From assembly GCA_003762875.1 (NCBI GenBank), contig RIBL01000004.1:1-64000 (forward strand): DNA of 64,000 nt. Reading direction: 5' to 3'. A program made the position numbers and the translations under genes. Positions 18,486 to 27,218 of this stretch are shown here, piece after piece. This DNA comes from Muribaculaceae bacterium Isolate-110 (HZI). GTDB taxonomy: Bacteria > Bacteroidota > Bacteroidia > Bacteroidales > Muribaculaceae. The notes below the pieces were generated by a model, which was not told where the DNA came from, did no database searches, and was given only the letters and a program-made list of their open reading frames with translations. Within the stretch, counting starts at the first letter, position 1, and each line of letters begins with the position of its first letter.

Positions 18486-20069
18486 ATGACACGCAAATAC
18501 GACTATCTCGTTATAGGCTCGGGCATCGCCGGAATGAGCTTTGCCCTCAAAGTCGCAGGCCACGGCTCAGTGGCCCTCGTATGCAAGACCACTCTCGACG
18601 AAGCCAACACCGCCCTCGCACAAGGCGGCGTAGCATCCGTCACCAACCTCGAGGTCGATGACTTCGACAAACACATCCACGACACAATGGTGGCCGGCGA
18701 CTGGCTCAGCGACCTGCAGGCCGTCGAGAAAGTCGTGCGCAACGCTCCCGCGCAGATCAACGAACTCATACGCTGGGGCGTAGACTTCGACAAAAACGAT
18801 GACGGCACCTTCGACCTCCACCGCGAAGGCGGACACTCCGAGTTTCGCATACTCCACCACGCCGACAACACCGGCTTCGAGATACAGGACTCTCTCATCA
18901 AAGCCGTCCGCGCTAACCCCAACATCGACATCTACGAGCACCACTTCGCCATCGAAATCATCACCCAGCACCACCTGGGCAAGATAGTCACGCGACGCAC
19001 CCCCGACATCACCTGTTACGGAGCCTACGTCCTCGACACAGCCACCGGAAACGTCGACACATTCCTCTCCCGCATCACCCTCATAGCCACCGGAGGATGC
19101 GGAGCCGTCTACCGCACCACCACCAACCCCCTCGTAGCCACCGGCGACGGCATAGCCATGGTCTACCGCGCCAAAGGCACTGTCAAAGACATGGAATTCA
19201 TACAATTCCACCCCACGGCCCTCTATCATCCCGGCGACCGGCCATCATTTCTCATCACCGAGGCCATGCGAGGCTACGGAGCAGTCCTGCGCAACAAGCG
19301 CGGCGAGGAATTCATGCACCGCTACGACCCGAGACTCTCACTCGCTCCACGCGACATCGTAGCACGCGCCATAGACTCCGAAATGAAACTCCACGGCGAC
19401 GATCACGTCTACCTCGACGTCACTCACAAAGACCCCGAAGAGACACGCCGCCACTTCCCCAACATCTACGCCAAATGCCTCTCACTCGGCATAGACATCA
19501 CACGCGACTATATCCCCGTCGCACCCGCAGCCCACTACCTCTGCGGAGGCATACAGGTCGACACCAACGCCGAGTCATCAATCCGACGCCTCTACGCCGT
19601 CGGCGAATGCTCATGCACCGGACTCCACGGAGGCAACCGACTCGCATCCAACTCTCTCATCGAAGCCGTAGTCTACGCCGATGCCGCCGCCAGCCACTCC
19701 ATGCAGCAGATATCACACTACGACTTCCGCACCGACGTCCCCGAATGGAATGACGAAGGCACACGCCACCCCGAAGAAATGGTGCTCATCACTCAGAGCA
19801 TACGCGAAGTCGGACAGATCATGGGCACATATGTCGGCATCGTACGCTCCGACCTGCGCCTCGACAGAGCATGGAACCGCCTCGACATCCTATACGAAGA
19901 GACCGAAAAACTGTTCAAACGCTCCAAAGCCTCACGCGAAATCTGCGAGCTGCGCAACATCATCAACGTCGGCTACCTCATCATGCGCCAGGCCAAAGAA
20001 CGCAAAGAATCACGCGGACTCCACTACACTGTCGACTATCCTCCCGTGCCCCACAGCCCCGAAAACTAA
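18486..20069 (+). CDS. nadB: L-aspartate oxidase NadB
   Basis: NadB oxidises L-aspartate to iminoaspartate in de novo NAD synthesis. This 527-residue flavoprotein shows the FAD Rossmann motif YLVIGSGIAGMSFALKVA, ALAQGGVASV, HREGGHSEFRILHHAD with active-site residues, and the C-terminal helical domain with NIINVGYLIMRQAKERKESRGLHYTVDYP. A TAACTTTG -7 box lies at 18422-18429. No nadA or nadC is in the window. Confidence 0.97.
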   Translation: MTRKYDYLVIGSGIAGMSFALKVAGHGSVALVCKTTLDEANTALAQGGVASVTNLEVDDFDKHIHDTMVAGDWLSDLQAVEKVVRNAPAQINELIRWGVDFDKNDDGTFDLHREGGHSEFRILHHADNTGFEIQDSLIKAVRANPNIDIYEHHFAIEIITQHHLGKIVTRRTPDITCYGAYVLDTATGNVDTFLSRITLIATGGCGAVYRTTTNPLVATGDGIAMVYRAKGTVKDMEFIQFHPTALYHPGDRPSFLITEAMRGYGAVLRNKRGEEFMHRYDPRLSLAPRDIVARAIDSEMKLHGDDHVYLDVTHKDPEETRRHFPNIYAKCLSLGIDITRDYIPVAPAAHYLCGGIQVDTNAESSIRRLYAVGECSCTGLHGGNRLASNSLIEAVVYADAAASHSMQQISHYDFRTDVPEWNDEGTRHPEEMVLITQSIREVGQIMGTYVGIVRSDLRLDRAWNRLDILYEETEKLFKRSKASREICELRNIINVGYLIMRQAKERKESRGLHYTVDYPPVPHSPEN

Positions 20070-20096
20070 CCACACCCCCCTAAAACCGCAACAGCC

Positions 20097-20741
20097 ATCC
20101 GACACCTCATCATACTGCTCCTCCTGACGCTGTTCATCCTCCCCCCCGTGCATGCACAAACCACAGCGTCCATCCCCTCCGCCGAAGAAATCGAAGCCGG
20201 AGGCGGACGCAAACGCGCACTCGAAGGCTACTACTTCTTCGACGGAGACGAAGGCCCCGAGACACTAATGCTCGTCCTCGGAGAAGTCACAGTATTCCCG
20301 CCGCTAAAATTCAAAAACAAAAAAGAAGAACAGTTCTACTGGAAGACAGTCCGCGACGTACGCAAGACCCTCCCCTACGCCAAACTCATCTGCGAGACCC
20401 TCATCGAGACCTACGAATACATCGAGACCTTCCCCACCCAGAAAGAGCGCGAAGAGCATCTCAAAAAAATGGAAGGAGCCGTCTTCGAGCAATACAAACC
20501 CGTTCTCAAGAAATTCACCAAAAGCCAGGCCCAGATGCTCATCAAGCTCATCAACCGCGAGACCAACCAATCAAGCTACAACATCCTCAAAGCCTTCCTC
20601 GGCAGCTTCCGTGCCGGCTTCTGGCAGACTTTCGGCCGCTTCTTCGGTGTCAACCTCAAGACCTCCTACAACCCCGACAAAGACCGCAAAGACGCCATCA
20701 TAGAGCGCGTCGCCACTATGGTCGAGCTCGGTCAGCTCTAA
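20097..20741 (+). CDS. DUF4294 family secreted protein with unclear start codon
   Basis: The clear coding part (from 20148, 197 residues) contains EGYYFFDGDEGPETLMLVLGEVTVFPPLKFKNKKEE and a helical C-terminal half, which I recognise as DUF4294. The frame also reads upstream from 20097 as RHLIILLLLTLFILPPVHAQ, a textbook signal peptide. No ATG, GTG or TTG exists in this frame between the nadB stop (20069) and the GTG at 20148. A start at 20097 would need ATC. The feature start marks the signal peptide, not a proven start codon. It is in the same frame as nadB. Function is unknown. Confidence 0.75.
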   Translation: MRHLIILLLLTLFILPPVHAQTTASIPSAEEIEAGGGRKRALEGYYFFDGDEGPETLMLVLGEVTVFPPLKFKNKKEEQFYWKTVRDVRKTLPYAKLICETLIETYEYIETFPTQKEREEHLKKMEGAVFEQYKPVLKKFTKSQAQMLIKLINRETNQSSYNILKAFLGSFRAGFWQTFGRFFGVNLKTSYNPDKDRKDAIIERVATMVELGQL

Positions 20742-20754
20742 CCCCTGTCCGCGA

Positions 20755-21075
20755 AGCTTTGTCCACGCTCCGAGCTTCAGCTCGGCCTTTGTAAAAAGTG
20801 TGAGCGCGGAAGCCCGAAAGCCCGGCCGCGAAGCCCCCTCGGCCGCAAAGCCTTTGTCCCCGCTCCCGAGCTTCAGCTCGGCCCTTGTAAAAAGTGTGAG
20901 CGCGGAAGCCCGAAAGCCCGGCCGCGAAGCCCCCTCGGCCGCAAAGCCTTTGTCCCCGCTCCCGAGCTTCAGCTCGGCCTTTGTAAAAAGTGTGAGCGCG
21001 GAAGCCCGAAAGCCCGGCCGCGAAGCTTTGTCCCCGCTCCCGAGCTTCAGCTCGGCCCTTGAAAAAGAGCGCGGA
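20755..21075. repeat. Tandem REP/BIME array, four palindromes in 96-bp units
   Basis: The palindrome CCGAGCTTCAGCTCGG occurs at 20770-20785, 20866-20881, 20962-20977 and 21040-21055. Spacings are 96, 96 and 78 bases; the last unit lacks 18 bases. Each palindrome is followed by a (T)GTAAAAAGTGTGAGCGCG block and a GC-rich segment, and units are nearly identical. It fills the gap between the DUF4294 gene and the structured RNA. Other copies occur near 11.3, 23.85, 33.5 and 60.0-60.2 kb. Confidence 0.9.
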
Positions 21076-21081
21076 AGCCCC

Positions 21082-21127
21082 CTCATAACCTTATAACCTC
21101 ATAACCTTTTTGCTCGAAGAGCAAAAA
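21082..21127. repeat. Dispersed repeat: GGTTAT tandem plus GCTC/GAGC hairpin
   Basis: CTCATAACCTTATAACC (21082-21098) is followed by CTCATAACC and then a hairpin TTTTTGCTC-GAA-GAGCAAAAA (21107-21127). The same composite occurs in the opposite orientation near 46890-46950. Confidence 0.65.
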
Positions 21128-21440
21128 AAATGGCCCGGCGGGTCACTGGTACCACTTGCCGGGCCGAAGTTGTAGTTATCGGAAAGGCAACTACTTGCCT
21201 TTCCAAGGTCTTTACGGCTAAAGACCTTACATCATTGCCGGAGCGTCGCTCTCATCCCACTTTCGTAGAGAAAATCACTCTGCGCCGGAGAAGCGAAGGC
21301 ACAGTCAGACTGTCCCCTCACATAGCCCGAGGCTCGTTGCCAAGTGCTACTTTTGCGAAAACCTACGGGGAGAGACTTCATCAACGGGATGGGCAACACT
21401 CCTTTCGTGCTTTCATCTATACTAACGCCCCCACCCCGCA
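21123..21440 (-). ncRNA. Unidentified structured RNA, about 310 nt
   Basis: On the minus strand a degenerate -7 box (ACACTTTG, 21439-21446) leads into a region dense in helices and ends at a perfect terminator: GGCCCGGC (21132-21139) with GCCGGGCC (21158-21165) and a run of eight T on the minus strand (21123-21130). Inside are perfect 10-bp hairpins at 21181-21204 (loop CTAC) and 21205-21228 (loop CGGC), small hairpins at 21301-21313 and about 21241-21251, and a long-range helix GTTGCC (21336-21341) with GGCAAC (21392-21397). It lacks RNase P core motifs, the tRNA-like ends of tmRNA, and SRP or 6S features I could recognise. Confidence 0.65.
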
Positions 21441-21459
21441 AAGTGTTTTACTAACAACT

Positions 21460-21491
21460 GTTGAAAGTCATTAAAAAAAACACTAAATTTG
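21460..21491 (+). promoter_or_regulatory. Promoter of rsmA
   Basis: GTTG at 21460-21463 (consensus TTTG), 20 bases, TAAATTTG at 21484-21491, 19 bases before the start codon. It overlaps the upstream side of the minus-strand RNA promoter. Confidence 0.7.
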
Positions 21492-21510
21492 TACACTCAA
21501 AACAAGCAGC

Positions 21511-22332
21511 ATGAAGAGAGAACGCCACAGCCACACCCCCCGTCCACACCGCATACAGAGTGCCGTAAAACCCAAGAAAGCACTCGGCCAGCACTTCCTC
21601 ACCGACGAAAGCGTGGCCCAACGCATCGCAGCCACCCTCGACCCGTGGCACGGTCTCCCCGTGCTTGAAGTCGGCCCCGGAATGGGCGTACTCACAAAAT
21701 ATCTCCTCGCCTCAGGCCACGACGTAAAAGTCGCCGAGATCGACGCCGAAAGCATACAATATCTACGCTACAACTTCCCCGAACTCATCGGACGCATACT
21801 CGACGCCGATTTCCTGCGCCTCGACCTCGCAGCCCTCTATCCCGACGGCAGCAAATTCTGCGTCATAGGCAACTATCCCTACAATATATCCTCACAGATA
21901 TTTTTCCACATCCTCGACTACAAAGACCAGGTCAAAGCATGTTCAGGCATGCTCCAGCGCGAAGTCGCACAGCGTCTCGCCGCCCCCGAGGGCACCAAAG
22001 ACCGCGGCATACTCAGCGTCTTGCTCCAGGCATGGTATGACGTGCGCTACCTCTTCACAGTCGACGAAAACGTCTTCAACCCGCCCCCCAAAGTCAAGAG
22101 CGGCGTCATCATCATGACCCGCAACGACGTCACCGACCTCGGCTGCGACGAACGACTCTTCAAGACCGTTGTCAAGACCACCTTCGGACAGCGGCGCAAG
22201 ACCATCCGCAACTCCATCCGCGGCCTTCTTCCCCCCGGAGCCCCGCTGCCCGACACCCCGCTTCTCACCCTGCGGCCCGAACAGCTCACCGTAGCCCAGT
22301 TTATCGAACTCACCAACCTCCTCACCCCCTAA
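21511..22332 (+). CDS. rsmA: 16S rRNA (A1518/A1519) dimethyltransferase RsmA/KsgA
   Basis: RsmA dimethylates two adjacent adenines in the 3' helix of 16S rRNA during 30S maturation. The 273-residue protein has KKALGQHFLTDE, SAM motif I VLEVGPGMGVLTKYLL, the acidic motif AEIDAES, and the catalytic NYPYNIS (NLPYNIS in many bacteria). The C-terminal helical domain is complete. A basic N-terminal extension of about 20 residues precedes the core. Confidence 0.97.
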   Translation: MKRERHSHTPRPHRIQSAVKPKKALGQHFLTDESVAQRIAATLDPWHGLPVLEVGPGMGVLTKYLLASGHDVKVAEIDAESIQYLRYNFPELIGRILDADFLRLDLAALYPDGSKFCVIGNYPYNISSQIFFHILDYKDQVKACSGMLQREVAQRLAAPEGTKDRGILSVLLQAWYDVRYLFTVDENVFNPPPKVKSGVIIMTRNDVTDLGCDERLFKTVVKTTFGQRRKTIRNSIRGLLPPGAPLPDTPLLTLRPEQLTVAQFIELTNLLTP

Positions 22333-22418
22333 GCCCTATTGGCCCAATCCGGCCTCATCAGCTCCCGCTATCCCCAAGGCCGCGCAGCCATCCGCCCCAT
22401 TAGCTTCATCCGTCACCA

Positions 22419-23780
22419 ATGAAAGAGTTCAATCCAGAATACCTCCAGCACCTGCGCAAAATCATCGAGGACCACGCCGACAGCGCAGCCCGCGAAGAGC
22501 TCAGCGACCTCCATCCCGCCGACATCGCCGAGCTCTACCGCGACCTCGACCTTGAAGAAGCAGAATATCTCTTCCGACTCCTTGACGAAGAGACTCAGGC
22601 CGACGTGCTCATGGAGCTCGACGAAGACGAGCGCGCAAAGCTACTCAGCAAGATGGACGCCGAGGACATCGCCAAGCAGATTGAACACCTCGACACCGAC
22701 GACGCCGTCGACATCATACAGGAGCTTGACGAAGACGAGCGCGACAAAATCCTCAGTCACATCGATGACGTCGAGCAGGCCGGCGACATCATCGACCTGC
22801 TCCAGTATGACGAAGACACCGCCGGCGGACTCATGGGCACCGAAATGATAGTCGTCAACGAAAACTGGAGCATGCCCGAATGCATCAAACAGATGAGAAT
22901 GCAGGCCGAAGACATGGACGAAGTCTACTATGTCTACGTTGTCGACAACGATGACCGCCTCCGAGGCACACTCCCTCTGAAGAAACTCATCACCCACCCC
23001 TCCGTCTCCAAGATCAAACACGTCATGGAAGACGATCCCGTAGCCGTAAAAGCCGACACCCCCATCGACGAAGTAGCTCTCGACTTCGAGAAATACGACC
23101 TCGTCGCCATGCCTGTAATCGACTCCATCGGACGACTCCTCGGACGCATCACCGTCGATGACGTAATGGATAAAGTACGCGACTCAAGCGAGCGAGACTA
23201 TCAGCTAGCATCAGGTCTTAGTCACGACGTAGAGAGTGATGACAAACTCTTCGCACAGACCAAAGCACGCCTCCCATGGCTACTCATAGGCATGATAGGC
23301 GGACTATGCAACTCATTCATACTCGGAAAATTTGAAGGCGGCTTCGTCGTCGACCCCGCACTCGCCCTCTTCATACCCCTCATCGGAGGCACAGGAGGTA
23401 ACGTCGGCACACAATCATCAGCCATCGTAGTCCAGGGCCTCGCCAACGGCTCTCTCGACATACGCAAATCCACCCGCCAGCTCCTCAAAGAGCTCGGTGT
23501 CGGACTCGTCAACGGCGGCATCATAGCCCTTCTCGTCTTCATCTACAACTATTTCACCATAGGCCAGGGCCACGAGGTCACCACCTTTGCCGTATCGATA
23601 TCACTCTTCTGCGTCGTAATGTTCGCCTCAGTCTTCGGCACTTTCGTACCCCTCACTCTTGAAAAACTCAAGATAGACCCCGCACTCGCCACAGGCCCCT
23701 TTATCTCCATCACCAACGACATCATCGGTATGCTCATCTACATGACCATATCCACCTGGCTCATCATAGCCTTCCACTAA
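22419..23780 (+). CDS. mgtE: Magnesium transporter MgtE
   Basis: A 453-residue Mg2+ channel. The N-terminal helical superhelix (about 1-130) is rich in Asp/Glu (LMELDEDERAKLLSKMDAEDI), as expected for a Mg2+-sensing domain. Two CBS domains (about 135-255) follow, then five membrane helices (about 285-453) with GGTGGNVGTQSSAIVVQGLANG, the family's conserved pore-region motif. It lies 86 bases after rsmA on the same strand. Confidence 0.96.
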   Translation: MKEFNPEYLQHLRKIIEDHADSAAREELSDLHPADIAELYRDLDLEEAEYLFRLLDEETQADVLMELDEDERAKLLSKMDAEDIAKQIEHLDTDDAVDIIQELDEDERDKILSHIDDVEQAGDIIDLLQYDEDTAGGLMGTEMIVVNENWSMPECIKQMRMQAEDMDEVYYVYVVDNDDRLRGTLPLKKLITHPSVSKIKHVMEDDPVAVKADTPIDEVALDFEKYDLVAMPVIDSIGRLLGRITVDDVMDKVRDSSERDYQLASGLSHDVESDDKLFAQTKARLPWLLIGMIGGLCNSFILGKFEGGFVVDPALALFIPLIGGTGGNVGTQSSAIVVQGLANGSLDIRKSTRQLLKELGVGLVNGGIIALLVFIYNYFTIGQGHEVTTFAVSISLFCVVMFASVFGTFVPLTLEKLKIDPALATGPFISITNDIIGMLIYMTISTWLIIAFH

Positions 23781-23824
23781 AGCCCGGCCATCAGCCCCAT
23801 CCGGTCCATCCCCCTCAGCCCCAC

Positions 23825-23897
23825 GCAGCGCGCAGCCTTTGTCCCCGCTCCCGAGCTTCAGCTCGGCCTTTTTGAAAAAGAATGAGCGCGAAAGCCC
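23825..23897. repeat. Single REP copy downstream of mgtE
   Basis: The palindrome CCGAGCTTCAGCTCGG is at 23851-23866, with the same upstream CCTTTGTCCCCGCTC and downstream GAGCGCG(A)AAGCCC flanks as in the 20.8-21.1 kb array. It sits between converging genes. Confidence 0.85.
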
Positions 23898-23908
23898 ATG
23901 CCACGCGG

Positions 23909-24496
23909 CTACCTCCGTCTTCTCCGGCAACGAGTCGAAGTCTTGATTTTCATGCTGTCAGTCTTCATCACTGTCACCCCCAGCAGGCCTCTCATCACAG
24001 GCACCGTCACCGAATCTCCGTCATGCACACGGCGGTAACGCCTCTCGTCCATACCCACAAACTTCTCCTCACCGTTATTAAGCACAATCTTCAGTTTATA
24101 CACATAATACTTCTCACCCGTCGCCACATAACGCCGTCCCACACGGCGAGTCTTGCGACGCTCCTCGCGGAAATGACCCGCTACCACCCCACGCTCCACA
24201 TGCTCGCCCGAACGGTCGGCAAGCATATTGTTAAGAGCAAAAAACGCAAACGACAGCACAGCCGCCGTAAACACCACGTGACACCCATAGTTCCACCAGC
24301 GGGAATCACTGTCCGTAAGCCATTGCCACATCCGCCACATATGCAGCCCCGTCGCAAGCCCGACACACAGCGTAACAGCCGGCACTATCCACCACTCGAT
24401 TACAGTATCCTTATAAAGCAGCATCGCCCACACAATCATCCCTGTCAGAACCACGACAGCGACAACAATCTTCACGCCTCTCAAAAACTTATTCAT
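23909..24496 (-). CDS. Hypothetical inner-membrane protein
   Basis: This 195-residue protein has three likely membrane helices: about 8-27 (KIVVAVVVLTGMIVWAMLLY), 35-52 (WWIVPAVTLCVGLATGLH) and 70-90 (VVFTAAVLSFAFFALNN). A charged soluble domain of about 100 residues follows, with a beta-rich part (YYVYKLKIVLNNGEEKFVGM, DGDSVTVPVMRGLLGVTVMK) that could be a small barrel, and a poly-Arg tail. No family is recognised. It stands alone between a REP copy and the GH3 terminator. Confidence 0.65.
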   Translation of the reverse strand: MNKFLRGVKIVVAVVVLTGMIVWAMLLYKDTVIEWWIVPAVTLCVGLATGLHMWRMWQWLTDSDSRWWNYGCHVVFTAAVLSFAFFALNNMLADRSGEHVERGVVAGHFREERRKTRRVGRRYVATGEKYYVYKLKIVLNNGEEKFVGMDERRYRRVHDGDSVTVPVMRGLLGVTVMKTDSMKIKTSTRCRRRRR

Positions 24497-24516
24497 AACT
24501 CATAAATAAAATTATC

Positions 24517-24558
24517 AAGGGCCGTAAGCCAAACCCGCAGGTTCGGCCTACGGCCCTT
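24517..24558 (-). terminator. Terminator after the GH3 gene
   Basis: AAGGGCCGTA (24517-24526) pairs with TACGGCCCTT (24549-24558), with further pairing inside. It lies 20 bases past the GH3 stop. On the minus strand it is followed by a T-rich stretch. Confidence 0.75.
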
Positions 24559-24577
24559 AAAGATATTTTTTAAATCA

Positions 24578-27094
24578 TTATTCTACAATAATCTCCTGCT
24601 CTCCCTCAGGCATATGCACCACATATTTGCCCGGGCGTGTCACCACCCTCTGGCTCTCGGAGTCAAACACCGCAAAAGCATCACCTCCGAGCGTGATCTC
24701 CACCTTCTCGGTCTTGCCCGCGGGGATATGCACACGCTTGAAACCCTTGAGATTTCTGATGGGGCCCGACACATCGGCCGGACAGCTCACATACACCATC
24801 ACCACCTCGTCGCCGTCCATCTTGCCCGTATTCTTCACAGGCACAGTCACCTTAACAGGCTCACCGGCCTTCACACGAGTCGACGAATACTTAGGCTTGC
24901 CATACTTGAAAGTCGTATAGCTCAGTCCGTGGCCGAAAGGATAGAGCGGCTCGCCCTTGAAATAGCGATACGTGCGGCCTACCATCGAATAATCCTCAAA
25001 ATCAGGCAGCTGGCTATCGTCCTTATAGAAGGTTATAGGCAGACGGCCTCCGGGATTGTAGTCGCCAAACAGCACCTCGGCCACAGCACGGCCGCCACCC
25101 TGACCGGGATACCACGCCTGAAGCACAGCGTCACATATCTCATCCTCGGGCGTAAGAGCCACTGCCGAACCCGAGCAGTTGACATACACCACCTTCTTGC
25201 CAGCATCCTTGATTTTCTTTATCAACTGACGCTGCACGCTCGGCAGTTCGATTGATTCGCGGTCGCCACCCCTGAATCCGGGCACCGACACCTTCATCTC
25301 CTCGCCTTCGAGCTGGGGAGAGATACCGCCGACAAATATCACTACATCGGCATCAGCGAAATCCACAGGCTCCTCCTTGGCCGAGAGGATGTCAAACTTG
25401 AGTGTGGCATCACCCTCGAAGTGCTTGAAACGCACCGCGATGTCATGGCGGCTACCCTTCTCCGCGCTGAAGATATACGACGCCTTATGATTCTGACGCC
25501 CCTCTGGATGACGCACTATCACCTCCTTGCCGTCGAGCGTCACAAGCTCGTCGCCCTTGCTCGACTCAAACTCTATGATATAGTCGCCCGACTCGGGAGC
25601 CTCAAACGTGCCCGTATACAGACCGCTGAAATTGGTCAGCTCCACGCCGGGAGCAAACACTGTAGCTCCACCGCCGTCCAGACGTATCGGAGTCGTATAG
25701 GTAGCCGTAGCCACGGGCGCGCCCTCCATCTTGTGGTCGTTCCAGTAGGAAGCCTTCATGCCATCGGCTATGCGGTCAAAATAAGAAGTCTTGTTGTCGC
25801 TCACCACATGAGAGCATCCGCGCTCATACACTGCGTCGGGCACATAACCCCTCACACCCTCCAGCACAGTCACCGTATGGGCGGGAAAACCGTTATAATT
25901 GCCCCACTGCATCACCGAGTCGTTGGCATTGGGACCCATCACATAGATTTTCTTGCCGGCCTTGGGGTCGAGCGGCAATATACCGTTGTTCTTGAGCAAT
26001 GTCATCGACTTGCGCGCCATCTCGAGAGCCTTGGCCGCGTGGGCCGGAGTGTTGAGATGAGTCGCCTCGCTGTAACTGTTCCAAGGCACATCGGCCGCCG
26101 AGTCGATTTCACCCAGACGATAGCGATAGTCGAGCAGCTTCACCACAGCCGAGTCGATGGTGGCCTCAGTGATGAGACCCTGCTCGTAAGCCTTGCGCAG
26201 ACTCTTGTAGATAGGTCCGCACTCGAGGTCCGTACCCGAAATCACCGCGTCAGAGCTCGCATGCGCGTCCGACGGATGAGTGTTGTGGGCCCAGTCGGAG
26301 ATAAAGTCGCGTATGGCCCAGCAGTCCGACACTATTATGTTTTTATAGCCCCACTCGCCGCGCAATATCTGCTGCAACAGTTTCTTGCTCGAGCAGCAAG
26401 GCTCACCCTCATATCGGTTGTAGGCACACATCACCTGCGCCACATCCTCGTCGACAAGAGTCTTGAACGCGGGCAGATAAGTCTCCCACAGGTCGCGCGG
26501 GTCTATATCCTTGGCGTCAAACGAGTGGCGGTTCCACTCGGGCCCGCTGTGCACTGCAAAGTGCTTGGCTCCGGCCAGAGTCTTCATATACTTGCCTCCG
26601 CGCGGGCCCTGCAGCCCGTTGACCACGGCCACACCCATGCGCGAAGCCAGATAAGGGTCCTCGCCATAAGTCTCCTGGCCACGTCCCCAGCGAGGGTCGC
26701 GGAAGATGTTGACATTGGGGGTCCAGAACGACAGGCCCTGATAACGCTTGATATGGCCGCTCTTTCTGAAGCCGTTGAATTTCGCGCGGGCCTCGTCGCT
26801 GATTATATCGAATGTCTCGCCGACGGCCTCGTCGTCAAACGTCGCAGCCATGCCGATGGTCTGCGGGAACACAGTCGCAAGCCCTGCTCGGGCAACACCG
26901 TGCAGAGCCTCGCTCCACCAGTTGAACTCAGGGATACCCAACCGCGGGATAGCCGGTGACGCGTCCATCATCAGCGAAATTTTTTCGTCAAGTGTAAGTC
27001 TGGGCAACATGGCCTCGGCTTTCTCGCGCGACGTCTCAGCCGACGCCCCGAGCAATCCTGCCGCCATAAGTGTCGCAACAAGCAGTTTTTTCAT
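24578..27094 (-). CDS. Glycoside hydrolase family 3 with PA14 insert, beta-xylosidase/glucosidase type
   Basis: This 838-residue exported enzyme should release terminal beta-linked sugars from plant-type oligosaccharides. Its signal peptide ends near GASA. The GH3 N-terminal barrel contains FNWWSEALHGVARAG, the form common in beta-xylosidases. The presumed nucleophile is the Asp in IIVSDCWAI. The C-terminal domain is split by a PA14-like domain (about 455-600; KASYWNDHKMEGAP, GDYIIEFESSKGDE), and a fibronectin-III-like domain closes the protein. The xylosidase preference is inferred from the WWSEALHG motif. A TATCTTTG -7 box on the minus strand is at 27133-27140. The Crp/Fnr regulator lies upstream in the same orientation. 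Confidence 0.92.
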   Translation of the reverse strand: MKKLLVATLMAAGLLGASAETSREKAEAMLPRLTLDEKISLMMDASPAIPRLGIPEFNWWSEALHGVARAGLATVFPQTIGMAATFDDEAVGETFDIISDEARAKFNGFRKSGHIKRYQGLSFWTPNVNIFRDPRWGRGQETYGEDPYLASRMGVAVVNGLQGPRGGKYMKTLAGAKHFAVHSGPEWNRHSFDAKDIDPRDLWETYLPAFKTLVDEDVAQVMCAYNRYEGEPCCSSKKLLQQILRGEWGYKNIIVSDCWAIRDFISDWAHNTHPSDAHASSDAVISGTDLECGPIYKSLRKAYEQGLITEATIDSAVVKLLDYRYRLGEIDSAADVPWNSYSEATHLNTPAHAAKALEMARKSMTLLKNNGILPLDPKAGKKIYVMGPNANDSVMQWGNYNGFPAHTVTVLEGVRGYVPDAVYERGCSHVVSDNKTSYFDRIADGMKASYWNDHKMEGAPVATATYTTPIRLDGGGATVFAPGVELTNFSGLYTGTFEAPESGDYIIEFESSKGDELVTLDGKEVIVRHPEGRQNHKASYIFSAEKGSRHDIAVRFKHFEGDATLKFDILSAKEEPVDFADADVVIFVGGISPQLEGEEMKVSVPGFRGGDRESIELPSVQRQLIKKIKDAGKKVVYVNCSGSAVALTPEDEICDAVLQAWYPGQGGGRAVAEVLFGDYNPGGRLPITFYKDDSQLPDFEDYSMVGRTYRYFKGEPLYPFGHGLSYTTFKYGKPKYSSTRVKAGEPVKVTVPVKNTGKMDGDEVVMVYVSCPADVSGPIRNLKGFKRVHIPAGKTEKVEITLGGDAFAVFDSESQRVVTRPGKYVVHMPEGEQEIIVE

Positions 27095-27121
27095 GGTGTT
27101 ACAGTATTGTAGTTTTTACAT

Positions 27122-27140
27122 TATCTTTGTCGCAAAGATA
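27122..27140. promoter_or_regulatory. Palindrome of two face-to-face -7 boxes
   Basis: TATCTTTGTCGCAAAGATA is a perfect 8-bp inverted repeat with a three-base centre. Each arm is a consensus -7 box, one per strand. The minus-strand one serves the GH3 gene. The plus-strand one would fire towards the regulator gene in antisense. Confidence 0.6.
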
Positions 27141-27218
27141 CGAAAAATACATATAAAAATCAAAAAAACAGCCGTTGGCCGTAAAAAAAGCGTCATTCAC
27201 CCTCCTTCCACCACATTT

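Noticed and set aside
20755-21075. CRISPR-like array
   Set aside because: Units are 96 bp and nearly identical throughout, with no unique spacers and no cas genes. It is a tandem REP array.
21123-21440. RNase P RNA or tmRNA
   Set aside because: The RNase P core segments (GAGGAAAGTCC, ACAGAA) and the tRNA-like ends of tmRNA are absent on both strands.
21130-21474. 114-residue and 69-residue proteins over the structured RNA
   Set aside because: Compositions are Arg/Ser/Thr-rich and follow the RNA hairpins; an RNA explains the region better.
25421-26959. 512-residue open frame antisense to the GH3 gene
   Set aside because: Shadow frame caused by the GC-rich third positions; low-complexity His/Arg-rich protein without family features.
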